From CAYFQV01 sp964413635 (lineage in GTDB: Bacteria > Spirochaetota > Spirochaetia > DSM-27196 > PWMO01): 33,214 bases of DNA. Numbering within the stretch: position 1 is the stretch's first letter; every line of letters begins with the position of its first letter. The notes beneath the pieces are model-generated. The model was not told the DNA's origin and did no database searches. It worked only from the letters and a program-made list of their open reading frames with translations. Of the stretch, positions 7,890 to 16,255 are shown piece by piece. The position numbers were made by a program, and so were the translations under genes. Where the stretch lies: the NCBI GenBank assembly GCA_964413635.1, contig CAYPTH010000021.1, positions 1-33,214 on the forward strand, read 5' to 3'.

Positions 7890-9794
7890 ATGGATTTTTC
7901 CCGAAACAACTTGGACAAGGCGCAATCACCCTACCTGCAACAGCACCTCGACAATCCGGTGTGGTGGCAGGAGTGGACGCCCGAAGTTTTGGAGCACGCA
8001 CAGGGCAACGGCAAGTTGCTCTTCGTGTCGGTGGGCTACTCCACCTGTCACTGGTGTCACGTAATGGCACACGACACCTTTTCCGACGGCGACTGCGCGG
8101 ATTTCTTGAACGAGCACTTCGTGGCAATCAAGGTCGACCGGGAGGAACGGCCGGACATCGATCAATACCTCATGGATTTTCTCGTTGCCGCCACGGGACA
8201 GGGCGGGTGGCCGCTCAACGTCGTCCTCACACCCGACCTCCGCCCCTTCTTCGGTGTTACATACCTAGGCTCACAGCCGCGCTTCGGTCGTCCGGGCTTC
8301 CGGGAGGTCATGGAGAAGGTGCTACAATTCTCGAAAGAGCGCAATGAAACCATTTCCGCCTTCAATCCCTCTCCCCCGGCTCTCGGAGCCGCTCGGCACT
8401 CGGGCTCCACACCCGAGGACGCCATGGACGATGCTATCGAGCAGATGTGGTCGCGATACGACGCCGACTTCGGCGGTTTCGGCGAATCCCAGAAGTTTCC
8501 GCCCCACGCGACCCTGCTCTTCTCCCTCTACCTTCATACGGCGCATCCGGCGGAGAAGCTCATTCAAATGATCCGCGGCACGCTGGATGCGATCTGCCGC
8601 GGCGGGCTGAACGATCATCTGCAAGGCGGCTTCTTTCGGTACTGCACCGACCGGGAGTGGACAATCCCGCACTTCGAGAAAATGCTCTACGACCAAGCCA
8701 TGCTGCTGTGGGTGTTGAGCATTGCTTCCGCGGTGTTTGACGAGCCACGCTACGCGCAGGCCGCACGGGGAACGCTTCGTGCCCTTCGCGAGACCTTTCT
8801 CTCCGGCGACGGGCTCTTCGTCTCAGCCCACGACGCGGATACCGATCACGAAGAAGGTGGAACCTACCTGTGGACGCGGAAGGAGCTCGAAGAGCTTCTC
8901 TCGCCGGCGGAGCTCGAGGAGCTCGACAGCCAATATCAGCTGCCGGCGGAGGGTAACTTCGAGGGGAAGATCCATTTCATTCGGCGTGGCGATGCGCCCC
9001 GGGCCGCCGCGGACGGCACCCAGGCCGGGGACGGCGCCGACGGCGCCACCGACACCAGCGGCGGCGATCTTGCCGAAATCCGGGAAAAGCTGCTGACGCA
9101 CCGTCGCTCCCGTCCCCAGCCCTCCGTGGATGACAAGGCGGTTACCAGTTGGAACGCCCTCGCAGGAATTGGGCTCGTCCACGCCTACCGCTACCTCGGC
9201 GACGGGAACGCACTCTCGGAGGCCCGGCAGCTCTTTGATCGCCTGTGGGAGCGCCACGTAGTAGACGGGGAGGTGCGCCACGCCTCCCGAAATGGTCGCG
9301 TCGGCTCACACGCCTTTCTCCAAGACGCCGCCGCGCTGCTTCTCTTTGCAAGCTACCTTCACGAGGAATCCCGGGATCTCGCGGACCACATTGAGACCTT
9401 GCGCGACGCGGTTCGTTCCTTCCGACACGACGAGCAGTGGCTCGAGGGCATGGCTGACGACTTCATGCCGATCCCGGCGCCGATCTTCGATAGCCCTCTT
9501 CCCTCGGCGGTCTCCCTGGCCGAGCTCGCCCTACTGCGCCGCGACATGCTCCGAGGAGAGCTCTACGACGAACGCGACTTTGGCGCCCCCCTCATTCAGG
9601 ACGCCCTGAACATTGCCGCCCTGGCGAGTAATGGGTACTTCTATCTTATCGAGGCGCCGGAACCGCTCGCGTGGAAGCGGCTCCCCGTCAACGCCGTCCA
9701 AGCACCGGGCGAACAGACCACGTACTGCTACAAGGGATTGTGCACGCCGGGCTTGCCCGACGTCGCTCGCGGCTCCGGCAGGGACGGGAGCTAG
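7890..9794 (+). CDS. DUF255 thioredoxin-domain protein (YyaL/SSP411 family)
   Basis: The product has 634 residues, close to the usual 650-700 for this family. The N-terminal thioredoxin-fold domain has the family signature: SPYLQQHLDNPVWW, then SVGYSTCHWCHVMAHDTF with the CxxC pair Cys53/Cys56, then KVDREERPDID and GQGGWPLNVVLTPD. The rest is the alpha/alpha-barrel-like part resembling glycosidase/epimerase folds (HFEKMLYDQA, SAHDADTDHEEGGTYLWTRKE, DDKAVTSWNALAG). The cell role of this conserved family is not settled; a thiol redox or sugar-related activity has been suggested. No signal peptide is present. The ATG at 7890 is chosen because homology begins there; its Shine-Dalgarno is weak. 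The last 107 bases are also covered on the other strand by the tail of the endonuclease IV gene. Confidence 0.92.
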   Translation: MDFSRNNLDKAQSPYLQQHLDNPVWWQEWTPEVLEHAQGNGKLLFVSVGYSTCHWCHVMAHDTFSDGDCADFLNEHFVAIKVDREERPDIDQYLMDFLVAATGQGGWPLNVVLTPDLRPFFGVTYLGSQPRFGRPGFREVMEKVLQFSKERNETISAFNPSPPALGAARHSGSTPEDAMDDAIEQMWSRYDADFGGFGESQKFPPHATLLFSLYLHTAHPAEKLIQMIRGTLDAICRGGLNDHLQGGFFRYCTDREWTIPHFEKMLYDQAMLLWVLSIASAVFDEPRYAQAARGTLRALRETFLSGDGLFVSAHDADTDHEEGGTYLWTRKELEELLSPAELEELDSQYQLPAEGNFEGKIHFIRRGDAPRAAADGTQAGDGADGATDTSGGDLAEIREKLLTHRRSRPQPSVDDKAVTSWNALAGIGLVHAYRYLGDGNALSEARQLFDRLWERHVVDGEVRHASRNGRVGSHAFLQDAAALLLFASYLHEESRDLADHIETLRDAVRSFRHDEQWLEGMADDFMPIPAPIFDSPLPSAVSLAELALLRRDMLRGELYDERDFGAPLIQDALNIAALASNGYFYLIEAPEPLAWKRLPVNAVQAPGEQTTYCYKGLCTPGLPDVARGSGRDGS

Positions 9795-10674
9795 CCCCGG
9801 CACTCGCGGCCTCGACACGGCATGCACCCCCTGCCAGAGCTCGGAGTTGGGCAATCTCATGCGACCAGATGGCGGGTCGCGGCGTTTCGAGTATGAGCGG
9901 CATATTGTCGGTGCGAGGATCTGCAAGGATGGCCGCGAAACCGCGCCATCCCACGTAGCCTTGCCCCAAACTGTCGTGGCGATCCTTGTGACTCCCCCGG
10001 GGGAACTTGGAGTCGTTGAGGTGGAGACCCGAGAGCCGCTCGGCCCCGATGATTCGGTCGAAGGCGTCCATGGTCAGCGCCCACCCTGCCGGACTCGCCA
10101 CGTCGTATCCGGCCGCCAGAGCGTGGCAGGTGTCAATGCACACTCCGACGCGGCGTTTCGCGCTTGGTGAGAGGAGGTCGATGATTTCCGCAATCTCCTC
10201 GAAGCGCGCGCCGATGGTAGATCCCTGACCGGCGGTGATTTCCAGAACGAGCCGCGCGCGTTCCGTCTTGGAGAAGACCTCCTCCATACCATCGGCTATC
10301 AACCGAATACACTCTGAGACATCGATCTTTCCCAGGGAGCTGCCGGGATGGAAGTTGAGCATGTCGAGACCGAGCAGTTCCACGCGTTGGAGCTCGTCGG
10401 TCAAGGCACCGATACTCTTGCGACGCGTCTCAACATCCGGAGATCCAACGTTGATAAGGTAGGAAGAATGGGGCATGCACATGGCGGGGGAGAGGTGCGC
10501 CGCTTCGAGCGCCTGCTTGAAGTGCCCAGGCGTTTCCGCATCGTAGGGCTTTGCCCACCACTGCCTTTGATTGCGGGTGAATAGGGCGGCCGCAGTCGCT
10601 CCGATTGCATGCGCGTTCCGCGGCACGTTGTATACGCCCCCGGCGGCGCTGACGTGGGCTCCAATGTACTTCAT
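9688..10674 (-). CDS. nfo: Endonuclease IV (AP endonuclease) with extended C-terminus
   Basis: This zinc enzyme cuts DNA 5' of abasic sites in base excision repair. The metal-binding motifs are all visible: MKYIGAHVSAAGGV at the start, PHSSYLINVGSP, LNFHPGSSLG, LEITAGQGSTIG, VCIDTCHAL, LHLNDSK, KDRHDSLGQG and PLILETP. The frame is open well upstream, but the ATG at 10674 matches the conserved N-terminus. The product is 328 residues, while the family is usually about 280. Normal homology ends near EIAQLRALAGG. The last 40 or so residues are Arg/Ser/Pro/Ala-rich and unlike the family, and the final 107 bases are antisense to the end of the DUF255 gene. The native stop was probably lost and the frame reads through. 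The core enzyme should be active. It follows the FMN-binding-type gene by 44 bases on the same strand. Confidence 0.95.
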   Translation of the reverse strand: MKYIGAHVSAAGGVYNVPRNAHAIGATAAALFTRNQRQWWAKPYDAETPGHFKQALEAAHLSPAMCMPHSSYLINVGSPDVETRRKSIGALTDELQRVELLGLDMLNFHPGSSLGKIDVSECIRLIADGMEEVFSKTERARLVLEITAGQGSTIGARFEEIAEIIDLLSPSAKRRVGVCIDTCHALAAGYDVASPAGWALTMDAFDRIIGAERLSGLHLNDSKFPRGSHKDRHDSLGQGYVGWRGFAAILADPRTDNMPLILETPRPAIWSHEIAQLRALAGGACRVEAASAGASSRPCRSRERRRASPACTIPCSSTWSVRPVLGRR

Positions 10675-10718
10675 GGACGGAGCATGCCACGGAAGTGCCG
10701 CGGGAGAAAACAGAGCCC

Positions 10719-11543
10719 CTATCGCGTGGCCCCGTCGAGGGCCTCTTGAACCAGGGCAAAATGACCGCCAAGCGTGACTGAGACGCCGGAGATGGCGTCG
10801 GTCTTGCCGCTGTCGTGTATAGTCAACTCCGCCGGATCTTGATTCTGAATGAGCCACTCCTCCGCCACGTGGATCTGTTCGTACCAAGGCACCGTGGCGT
10901 CGCCATTGGCGACCATGCCGTATTCGCCGTTGATCGATGCCTCTTCCTTGTTCTTGCCGCCCTCTTCCGGAATGGCGTCGAGCTCCGCGGCGACAATGTA
11001 GCCGCTTACGACCGTCAGGCTAACGGTGTTCTTCCAGCCGTGATCGAAGGACTCCTCCGTTGCCGTGTAGACGCCGTCCTGATAGGGACCGTAGCCGACC
11101 GGGCCCTGCGCAAGCGCCTCCTCCACCAAGTCGAAGAACTCGGCAACGTGAATACTGACGCCGGAAATGGCATCCGTGTGACCCTGCTCGTCGGTGTAGG
11201 TGATGGCGGTGGGGTCCTGCTTCTCCAAGAGCCACTCCTCAGCAGCAGCGGCCTGCTCGAACCACGGCGCTTGGGCATCGCTATTGGCTACCATGCCGTG
11301 CTGGCCGCCCTCGGAGCGCGTCACTTTATCGGTGCCGCTTTCGCGGTGGGCTCCGTTCCACGCGGCAGCGACGATCTCGCCGTCGGAAACCTCGAGGCCT
11401 ACGTTGTAGCGCCATCCGGTTCGCGTGCTGAACTGATCTTCCATGGCGAAGTAGATGCCGTCGGCCCAATCGCCGGTGCCGCTCGCAGCAAGGAGCGCGG
11501 TTACAAGGGCAAGGACAACTGCTACAATCACTGCACGCCGCAT
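10719..11543 (-). CDS. Exported protein with two tandem FMN-binding-type domains
   Basis: The 274-residue product starts with a signal peptide or anchor (MRRAVIVAVVLALVTALLAA). Two homologous units follow, about 27-146 and 155-272. Each has an opening D-G-[IV]-Y, then GW..[VT]V.L.V..G.IVAA, G.[HY]GMVAN.DA..PW[FY]EQ, AEEWL..[KQ]QDP and TDAISGVS. The last motif (124-130 and 249-255) resembles the Dxx[ST]GA[TS] site that ApbE flavinylates in the FMN_bind family (RnfG/NqrC-like), with Ser as the possible acceptor. Related membrane-anchored immunogens (Tpp15-type) are known in spirochaetes. A role in extracytoplasmic redox is possible, but no rnf, nqr or apbE gene is in the window. The start is fixed by a GGAGG site 6 bases before the ATG. 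It is divergent from the PrcB-like gene. Confidence 0.78.
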   Translation of the reverse strand: MRRAVIVAVVLALVTALLAASGTGDWADGIYFAMEDQFSTRTGWRYNVGLEVSDGEIVAAAWNGAHRESGTDKVTRSEGGQHGMVANSDAQAPWFEQAAAAEEWLLEKQDPTAITYTDEQGHTDAISGVSIHVAEFFDLVEEALAQGPVGYGPYQDGVYTATEESFDHGWKNTVSLTVVSGYIVAAELDAIPEEGGKNKEEASINGEYGMVANGDATVPWYEQIHVAEEWLIQNQDPAELTIHDSGKTDAISGVSVTLGGHFALVQEALDGATR

Positions 11544-11604
11544 TCGTGCCTCCGAGGATGGTGAGCGTAGCCGGACATTAGCACGTGTGCCGAGGGGAGG
11601 GTCA

Positions 11605-12135
11605 ATGAACATGTTACAGAACTCATTAATTCAGAAAATTAGCGTTATCACGTTTATTGCATTCGCGGCATCCGCCTCTGTGGCAGCCGGCGGGGGCGAG
11701 CCGGAGGGGGGGCTCGAGCCCTGTCCCGACACTGCCTGTACCGACGACGCTACACTCGCCTTCGAAACTCTGGCTGCCGGCTCAACCGGCGGCGTTACCG
11801 CCGAGCAATACCTGCTAATCGAGACTCGGGAAGAGTTTGCCCCGCTGTGGCGTGAGCTGCACCGCAACCGGCTTCCTGCACCGGAGGTTCCGAAAATCGA
11901 CTTTGAGAGTCATGTCGTCCTCGGCGCCTTCTTGGGCGAGCGTCCCACCGGAGGGTACGGAGTCGAGATCCGCGGTGTATGCGAAGAGCGTATTGTCGTG
12001 GAGCGGCGGAGTCCGCCGGCGGATGCCATGGTCACGCAGGCACTGACGGCACCCTACCATCTCGTCGTCACTTCGGCCGATCTGGAAGCCCCGGTGTTCT
12101 GCGAAGCTCGCCGTGAATCAGAATCAGCTCGTTGA
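11605..12135 (+). CDS. Secreted PrcB-like domain protein
   Basis: From the ATG at 11605, behind a strong GGGGAGGG ribosome site, the product has 176 residues with a signal peptide (residues 1-28, ending ASASVAA). A short Cys-containing linker (PCPDTACTDD) follows, then a domain from about residue 65. The pattern YLLIETREEFAPLWRELH, HVVLGAFLGERPTGGYGVEI, VVERRSPPADAMVTQALTAP, YHLVVTS matches the PrcB C-terminal family. PrcB is an accessory subunit of the dentilisin (PrtP) protease complex of Treponema denticola. No PrtP-like subtilase is nearby, so a protease partner is not shown. Four Cys in the mature part could form disulfides. Its last 68 bases overlap the end of the convergent MFS-Nudix gene. 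Confidence 0.8.
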   Translation: MNMLQNSLIQKISVITFIAFAASASVAAGGGEPEGGLEPCPDTACTDDATLAFETLAAGSTGGVTAEQYLLIETREEFAPLWRELHRNRLPAPEVPKIDFESHVVLGAFLGERPTGGYGVEIRGVCEERIVVERRSPPADAMVTQALTAPYHLVVTSADLEAPVFCEARRESESAR

Positions 12136-13924
12136 GCATCATGGCCGTGGCGCCCCAGATGGAGACTCTATTCGTGGCGAAACAGGGCGCGACAATCTGG
12201 TAGCCCCGGGCGGCGAAAGCCTGCTCCGTCCGGCTGCCGTGTAGCTCCTCGAGACGGACAATCTCGAGATCCTCAACCTCCGTCGGATTGAGGGTGAAGC
12301 GCGGTGGCGTCTCGGTTACGCCGACAACCGGGTACACCGAGTAGTTACTGACCCAGATGTACAGGGGGCTCAAGGTACCGAGGATGCGAACCGCTGTCGC
12401 ATCCACCCCGATTTCTTCCCACGCTTCGCGAAGAGCCGTGCCACCGGGAAAGGTATCGCCCTGCTCGTAGCCGCCGCCGGGGAAGGCAATCTGGCCGGCG
12501 TGGGGCGTCTCGTCCTCGGGCCGGCGGATGAAGGGAATGACAATGTCACCGCCATCCCAGTAGAGGAGAACCAGCACCGCGCCACGCCGCGCGCCGTCGG
12601 GGACCGCGTCGTAGTCCTCGGGGATTCGTCCTTCCGGGGCCATTTGCGACTGCGCGGCAATGCCGGGAAGCGGCTCGCCGAGCCTCCGTTGCAAAGCTTC
12701 AACGTAGTCCGCAAAACTCGTGCTCGTGTCCTTGCGGCCCAGGCCCAGAATCACCGCCGTGACCAGTGCGCACGCCGTGACCACCGCAATGGCCAGGGGA
12801 ATCAAATGCGCCGAGTAGGCGTCGACCAGCGACCCTATGAGCGGTGGAAAGGCGATTGCGCCGAAGCCACCACCCGCCAATACCAGGGCGGAGATCGGCG
12901 AAGACTGATCCGGAAAGCGCTCGGCAATCCAGGCGAGCCCGCCCGAGAAGAATGGACCGAGGCAAAATCCAGCAATCAGATACGCCACCGGCGCCACCGT
13001 CTCGACTTGTGCCAGCAACACGGCGCATACGGCTCCCAGAACGCCGAAGCGCACAAGCGTTGCGGGATGGACCCGGTCACTGACCGGAATGGCCACCAAC
13101 CGACCGACCGTCAGTGACGCCCAGAATAGACCGGTCATCCGTGCCGAGAACCCGTCTCCGTAGGAGATTACAAGGTGGGTCGGTATCCAACTGGTCAAGG
13201 ATGTTTCCGCGCCGACGTAGAAGAAATAGAGGAGGAGAAAGCCCAACACGCTTGCCAAAAAGCCCCAACTCCGGGACTCACGCCGGTCCGGAGCCGGTTC
13301 GCGGCCAATCGCGTGGGGCTGGAGGGCCAGCAACACGACGACCGCAATACCGAAAGCCGCCGCAATTCCAAAGAGTGGCCGAAAACTGTTGCGAACGACG
13401 AAGGGTGCTGCTCCCAGGGGCGCAAGGAGAGCGCCGATTCCAAAGAGGGAGTTCAACGAATTTAGCGCCGCCCCGCGATGCTTCACGAACACGCGGGCAA
13501 TGAGAAAGTTCAAGAATTGCAGTCCGCCAAAGCCCACGCCCACCAGCAAGGCACCGGCAAGAACCATGATGAAGCTCGATGCGACCGCAATGGCGGCGAA
13601 GCCCAGAGTGAGCAAGACCGCCGACACGGAAGTCACGGCAATGGAACCATGCTTTCGGACCAACGCTCCGCCGATCAGAAGAGCCGCCGTGCTACCGCCG
13701 AAGTGGAGCGTAGTCGTCAGCGCCACGCGAGCGGCGGTCAAGCCAAAGGTGTTGCGGAAGACCCCGTAGAAAGGACCGTACATCGCCTGAGACGCCCCGA
13801 TCGCCAGGAACGCGATAGCCGAGGCAATCAGGAGGAATCGTTTCCTGCTATCGTTCTTCAGTGTTTCAAATAGACTCAAGGGATCTATCCTTTGGTTCTG
13901 CGGAGTCTGAATCCGGAGAAGCAT
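12068..13924 (-). CDS. MFS transporter fused to a Nudix (CoA pyrophosphatase-like) domain
   Basis: One uninterrupted frame of 618 residues joins two proteins. Residues about 29-395 are a major facilitator permease with about 12 membrane segments (motifs RKHGSIAVTSVSAVLLTLGF and VGRLVAIPVSDRVHP). Residues about 440-605 are a Nudix hydrolase with PHAGQIAFPGGGYEQGD and TALREAWEEIGVD. HxGQxAFPGG together with REAWEEIG is the signature of the NudL-type CoA pyrophosphatase subgroup, which splits CoA to phosphopantetheine and 3',5'-ADP. The Nudix part would lie in the cytoplasm. The ATG at 13924 overlaps the upstream hydrolase gene by 40 bases. A TTG at 13879, just after that gene's stop and behind AAAGGA, is an equally good start (603 residues). 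The end overlaps the PrcB-like gene by 68 bases. The substrate is unknown. Confidence 0.88.
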   Translation of the reverse strand: MLLRIQTPQNQRIDPLSLFETLKNDSRKRFLLIASAIAFLAIGASQAMYGPFYGVFRNTFGLTAARVALTTTLHFGGSTAALLIGGALVRKHGSIAVTSVSAVLLTLGFAAIAVASSFIMVLAGALLVGVGFGGLQFLNFLIARVFVKHRGAALNSLNSLFGIGALLAPLGAAPFVVRNSFRPLFGIAAAFGIAVVVLLALQPHAIGREPAPDRRESRSWGFLASVLGFLLLYFFYVGAETSLTSWIPTHLVISYGDGFSARMTGLFWASLTVGRLVAIPVSDRVHPATLVRFGVLGAVCAVLLAQVETVAPVAYLIAGFCLGPFFSGGLAWIAERFPDQSSPISALVLAGGGFGAIAFPPLIGSLVDAYSAHLIPLAIAVVTACALVTAVILGLGRKDTSTSFADYVEALQRRLGEPLPGIAAQSQMAPEGRIPEDYDAVPDGARRGAVLVLLYWDGGDIVIPFIRRPEDETPHAGQIAFPGGGYEQGDTFPGGTALREAWEEIGVDATAVRILGTLSPLYIWVSNYSVYPVVGVTETPPRFTLNPTEVEDLEIVRLEELHGSRTEQAFAARGYQIVAPCFATNRVSIWGATAMMLNELILIHGELRRTPGLPDRPK

Positions 13925-15612
13925 AGCACTTCACCATCCTCTTCGGAGCGCGCCTCGAGGACGTCGCCGAGACCACGACCGTGGCCGGCAATTCTCGCGC
14001 GCGTCTCAGAGAGAAACGTCAAGAGAAAGGTGAGCGGAACGGGATTCATGAGGGAGTGCATTCGCAGGATCAGCCCGGGAATGGCCGGTACGTGAAGGAT
14101 CTCCGGATCTTCCATCACGCAGTAGGTCCCCGGATTCGTGATCTCATACTTCCCGACCCGGGCCATCCACGTCTCTGGAATGGGGACTGGGGCAAAGCGT
14201 GTTCCGAGCCCGAGAAATACCGCGCCCTGAAAGAGCGAGAGATAGGTCGTGCCGTTGTGCTCGCGCCGCAGGAAGCGAAGTCGCCGTAAGCCCGGCGTGT
14301 CCACGGGAACGAAACCGAGCATACGGTACGAGACGGCATACTCGTTCTCCCCACACGGCTCCATCCGGAGGGTCGATCCGAAAACGCGGATTCGCAGGCG
14401 CCGGCGGATGCGCTGCAGCGCCAAGACGCCGAAGGGGCTCGCATACACGCCCGGGAGTGTGTCGAGCTCCTCGTCGCGCCAGGCCCGCCTGTGGGTCGGC
14501 GCGGAGGCGCCTCCCCGGGTGCTCTCTTCCAATCCGGAAAGACGCGCCGCCGCCTCGATTGTTAGCTCGGCAATGGTTCGCGCACCTCCGTTGGAGTGGG
14601 TTACGCCGAAGACGGCAACTTCGTGGCGTGGAATCGCGACCAGGTAGGCGTGGAAGGGCGGAAGGTCGCCGCCGTGAGAAAGCACGACGCCGTCCTCTGC
14701 GTCGAGGAGTGGCTCGAGGCGGAACCCAAGTCCCATGGGGGTGTCGACGTCTAAGGCGGTGTCTCCGTTTTGCCGGCGCCCCATTTCGCGGAAGTACTCC
14801 CGAGACAGGATGACGGTTGGACCTTCACCGCCTGCCACCGGAGCCGGCAGCGTCCCTTCGTGCGCCAGCATGGATAGGAAGCGCGTCATGTCGCCAAGGG
14901 ACGCGCAGATCGCACCCGCGGCAAGGTCCCGAATGTGGTCGAGGGCGTGTAGGTCCAAGCCGTCCCGAGCGTTCCCCTCCGCCAAGCGTGAAGCAATGTG
15001 ATCCTCCGCGTAGAGACGGCTGTCCTTCATACCGAGGGGCTCGAAGATATGTACGCGCAGGTAGTCGGAGAAGGTTCCGCCGCTCACGGCTTCCACCACC
15101 AGCGCCAGGAGGCTGTAGCCGAGGTTTGAATATGCGACCGAGATCTGCACCGGCTGCGTCCGGTGAGTCCCGGCTAGATCTTGTGGGAGCTCGGCGAAGC
15201 GACGGTGCCATCCTGCCGGCGGATTCGGCCCGAATGAGAAGTCTCGGTAGAGATCGCCCGGTACGCCTGCCTGATGTGATAGGAGGTGGCGCAGCGTGAT
15301 TGACTGGGGATTCTGCCACTCTGTCTGGAATTCGACCGACGGCACGTAGCGGGACAGCGGATCGTCCAGCGAAGCGAGCCCCCGTTCTACAAGCTGCATG
15401 ACCGCCAGGGCCGTGAAGAGCTTGGTAAGCGATCCGATGCGGAAGACCGTCGTCTCATCAACGCCGCGGGTTGCTGCCTCATCCGCACTCCCTACCCCAA
15501 TTACCCGTGTTTCGCCTTCTGCAGCAAGGGCCAGACCAATCCCGATCAAACGGTCACGGTAGCCTCGCTCCGTCGCCCGTTCTTCGAGGCGTGCCAAGGT
15601 GTCGTCGTGCAT
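13885..15612 (-). CDS. Class C beta-lactamase-fold serine hydrolase
   Basis: The 575-residue product has a beta-lactamase/penicillin-binding-type domain (about residues 5-370). The nucleophile motif is SLTK (61-64), preceded by TVFRIG; the second motif is YSN (161-163), and the third is HGG (313-315) in LSHGGDLPPF. All three catalytic elements are present. A beta-rich C-terminal half (about 380-575) resembles the lipocalin-like tail of such esterases/peptidases. There is no signal peptide, so it is predicted cytoplasmic and is unlikely to be an antibiotic-resistance enzyme; D-aminopeptidase or esterase activity is more likely. The ATG at 15612 is chosen for its GGGAG site; a TTG in frame at 15660 is possible. 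It overlaps the MFS-Nudix start, so the two probably form an operon. Confidence 0.88.
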   Translation of the reverse strand: MHDDTLARLEERATERGYRDRLIGIGLALAAEGETRVIGVGSADEAATRGVDETTVFRIGSLTKLFTALAVMQLVERGLASLDDPLSRYVPSVEFQTEWQNPQSITLRHLLSHQAGVPGDLYRDFSFGPNPPAGWHRRFAELPQDLAGTHRTQPVQISVAYSNLGYSLLALVVEAVSGGTFSDYLRVHIFEPLGMKDSRLYAEDHIASRLAEGNARDGLDLHALDHIRDLAAGAICASLGDMTRFLSMLAHEGTLPAPVAGGEGPTVILSREYFREMGRRQNGDTALDVDTPMGLGFRLEPLLDAEDGVVLSHGGDLPPFHAYLVAIPRHEVAVFGVTHSNGGARTIAELTIEAAARLSGLEESTRGGASAPTHRRAWRDEELDTLPGVYASPFGVLALQRIRRRLRIRVFGSTLRMEPCGENEYAVSYRMLGFVPVDTPGLRRLRFLRREHNGTTYLSLFQGAVFLGLGTRFAPVPIPETWMARVGKYEITNPGTYCVMEDPEILHVPAIPGLILRMHSLMNPVPLTFLLTFLSETRARIAGHGRGLGDVLEARSEEDGEVLCFSGFRLRRTKG

Positions 15613-15707
15613 ACCAGCGTCTCCCGTGTGCATTGCGGCGTGTGCTCGGCTTTGTATCAACCTTCCCCAATTTGTACAACACGGAGCAGAAATCGGAGCC
15701 GAATCAA

Positions 15708-15735
15708 TTGACGAAGTTATATTCGTATCTACAAA
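15708..15735 (+). promoter_or_regulatory. Putative promoter of the DoxX gene
   Basis: TTGACG (15708-15713, 5 of 6 to -35), a 16-base spacer, then TACAAA (15730-15735, 4 of 6 to -10). It sits in an AT-rich island in the 193-base divergent region between the serine hydrolase and DoxX genes, about 70 bases before the DoxX start. A short palindrome TTGTACAA at 15672-15679 lies just upstream and could be an operator. Confidence 0.4.
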
Positions 15736-15805
15736 ATATAGAACAGAGCGTTGTGTGCGGAAAACTCGGCGCAGACGCTACTCAAACCTTTCGAAGGAGG
15801 GCGAC

Positions 15806-16225
15806 GTGAATCGACAGGATTACGCGCTTCTGTTTCTGCGAATCGGTTTCGGCTTGTTCTTCTTGATCTTCGGGATCTTGAAGTTCGTCTCCAGCGGTCC
15901 CATGACCGGCGCTGTGTACCCAGGTTTCTGGGGTGGCCTCGCCGTGCCCGTGCTGATCTACATTATCGGTGTGGTCCAGATCATTGCCGGCTTGCTGCTC
16001 TTACTCGGCCTGTTTACGGTCCCCACTGCCGTCGTGGTGACGCTCATGCATGTCGGGACGACGGTCGTCTCATTCCCGCGGATCGTTACGCCCTTTACCT
16101 TCCCCGAGTCCGGTCCGCCCCACTTTCTATTCTTCAGTGCCGTGCCGATCCTATTCGCCCTGCTCGCTTTGGTTCTGATGGGGGCAGGCAGCTTCAGTCT
16201 AGATGCACGCCGGAAAGGTCCCTGA
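15806..16225 (+). CDS. DoxX family membrane protein
   Basis: The product has 139 residues and starts at GTG 15806, behind a perfect AAGGAGG ribosome site five bases upstream; the frame is open further upstream but without such a site. It has four hydrophobic segments: LLFLRIGFGLFFLIFGILKF, IYIIGVVQIIAGLLLLLGLF, a third around PTAVVVTLMHVGTTVV, and PILFALLALVLMGAG. The order and the small loop with MTGAVYPGFW fit the DoxX family, whose members occur in thiosulfate:quinone oxidoreductases and in redox-stress membrane complexes. No partner redox gene is next to it, so the function here is open. It is a single-gene transcript by position, with its own promoter and a strong terminator. Confidence 0.85.
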   Translation: MNRQDYALLFLRIGFGLFFLIFGILKFVSSGPMTGAVYPGFWGGLAVPVLIYIIGVVQIIAGLLLLLGLFTVPTAVVVTLMHVGTTVVSFPRIVTPFTFPESGPPHFLFFSAVPILFALLALVLMGAGSFSLDARRKGP

Positions 16226-16255
16226 GCCAGGCCAATCGCGGAGCACGAACTACAT

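Noticed and set aside
13885..15612. Antibiotic-resistance beta-lactamase
   Set aside because: Catalytic motifs fit the broad serine-hydrolase family, but there is no signal peptide and the C-terminal half is long, so resistance cannot be claimed.
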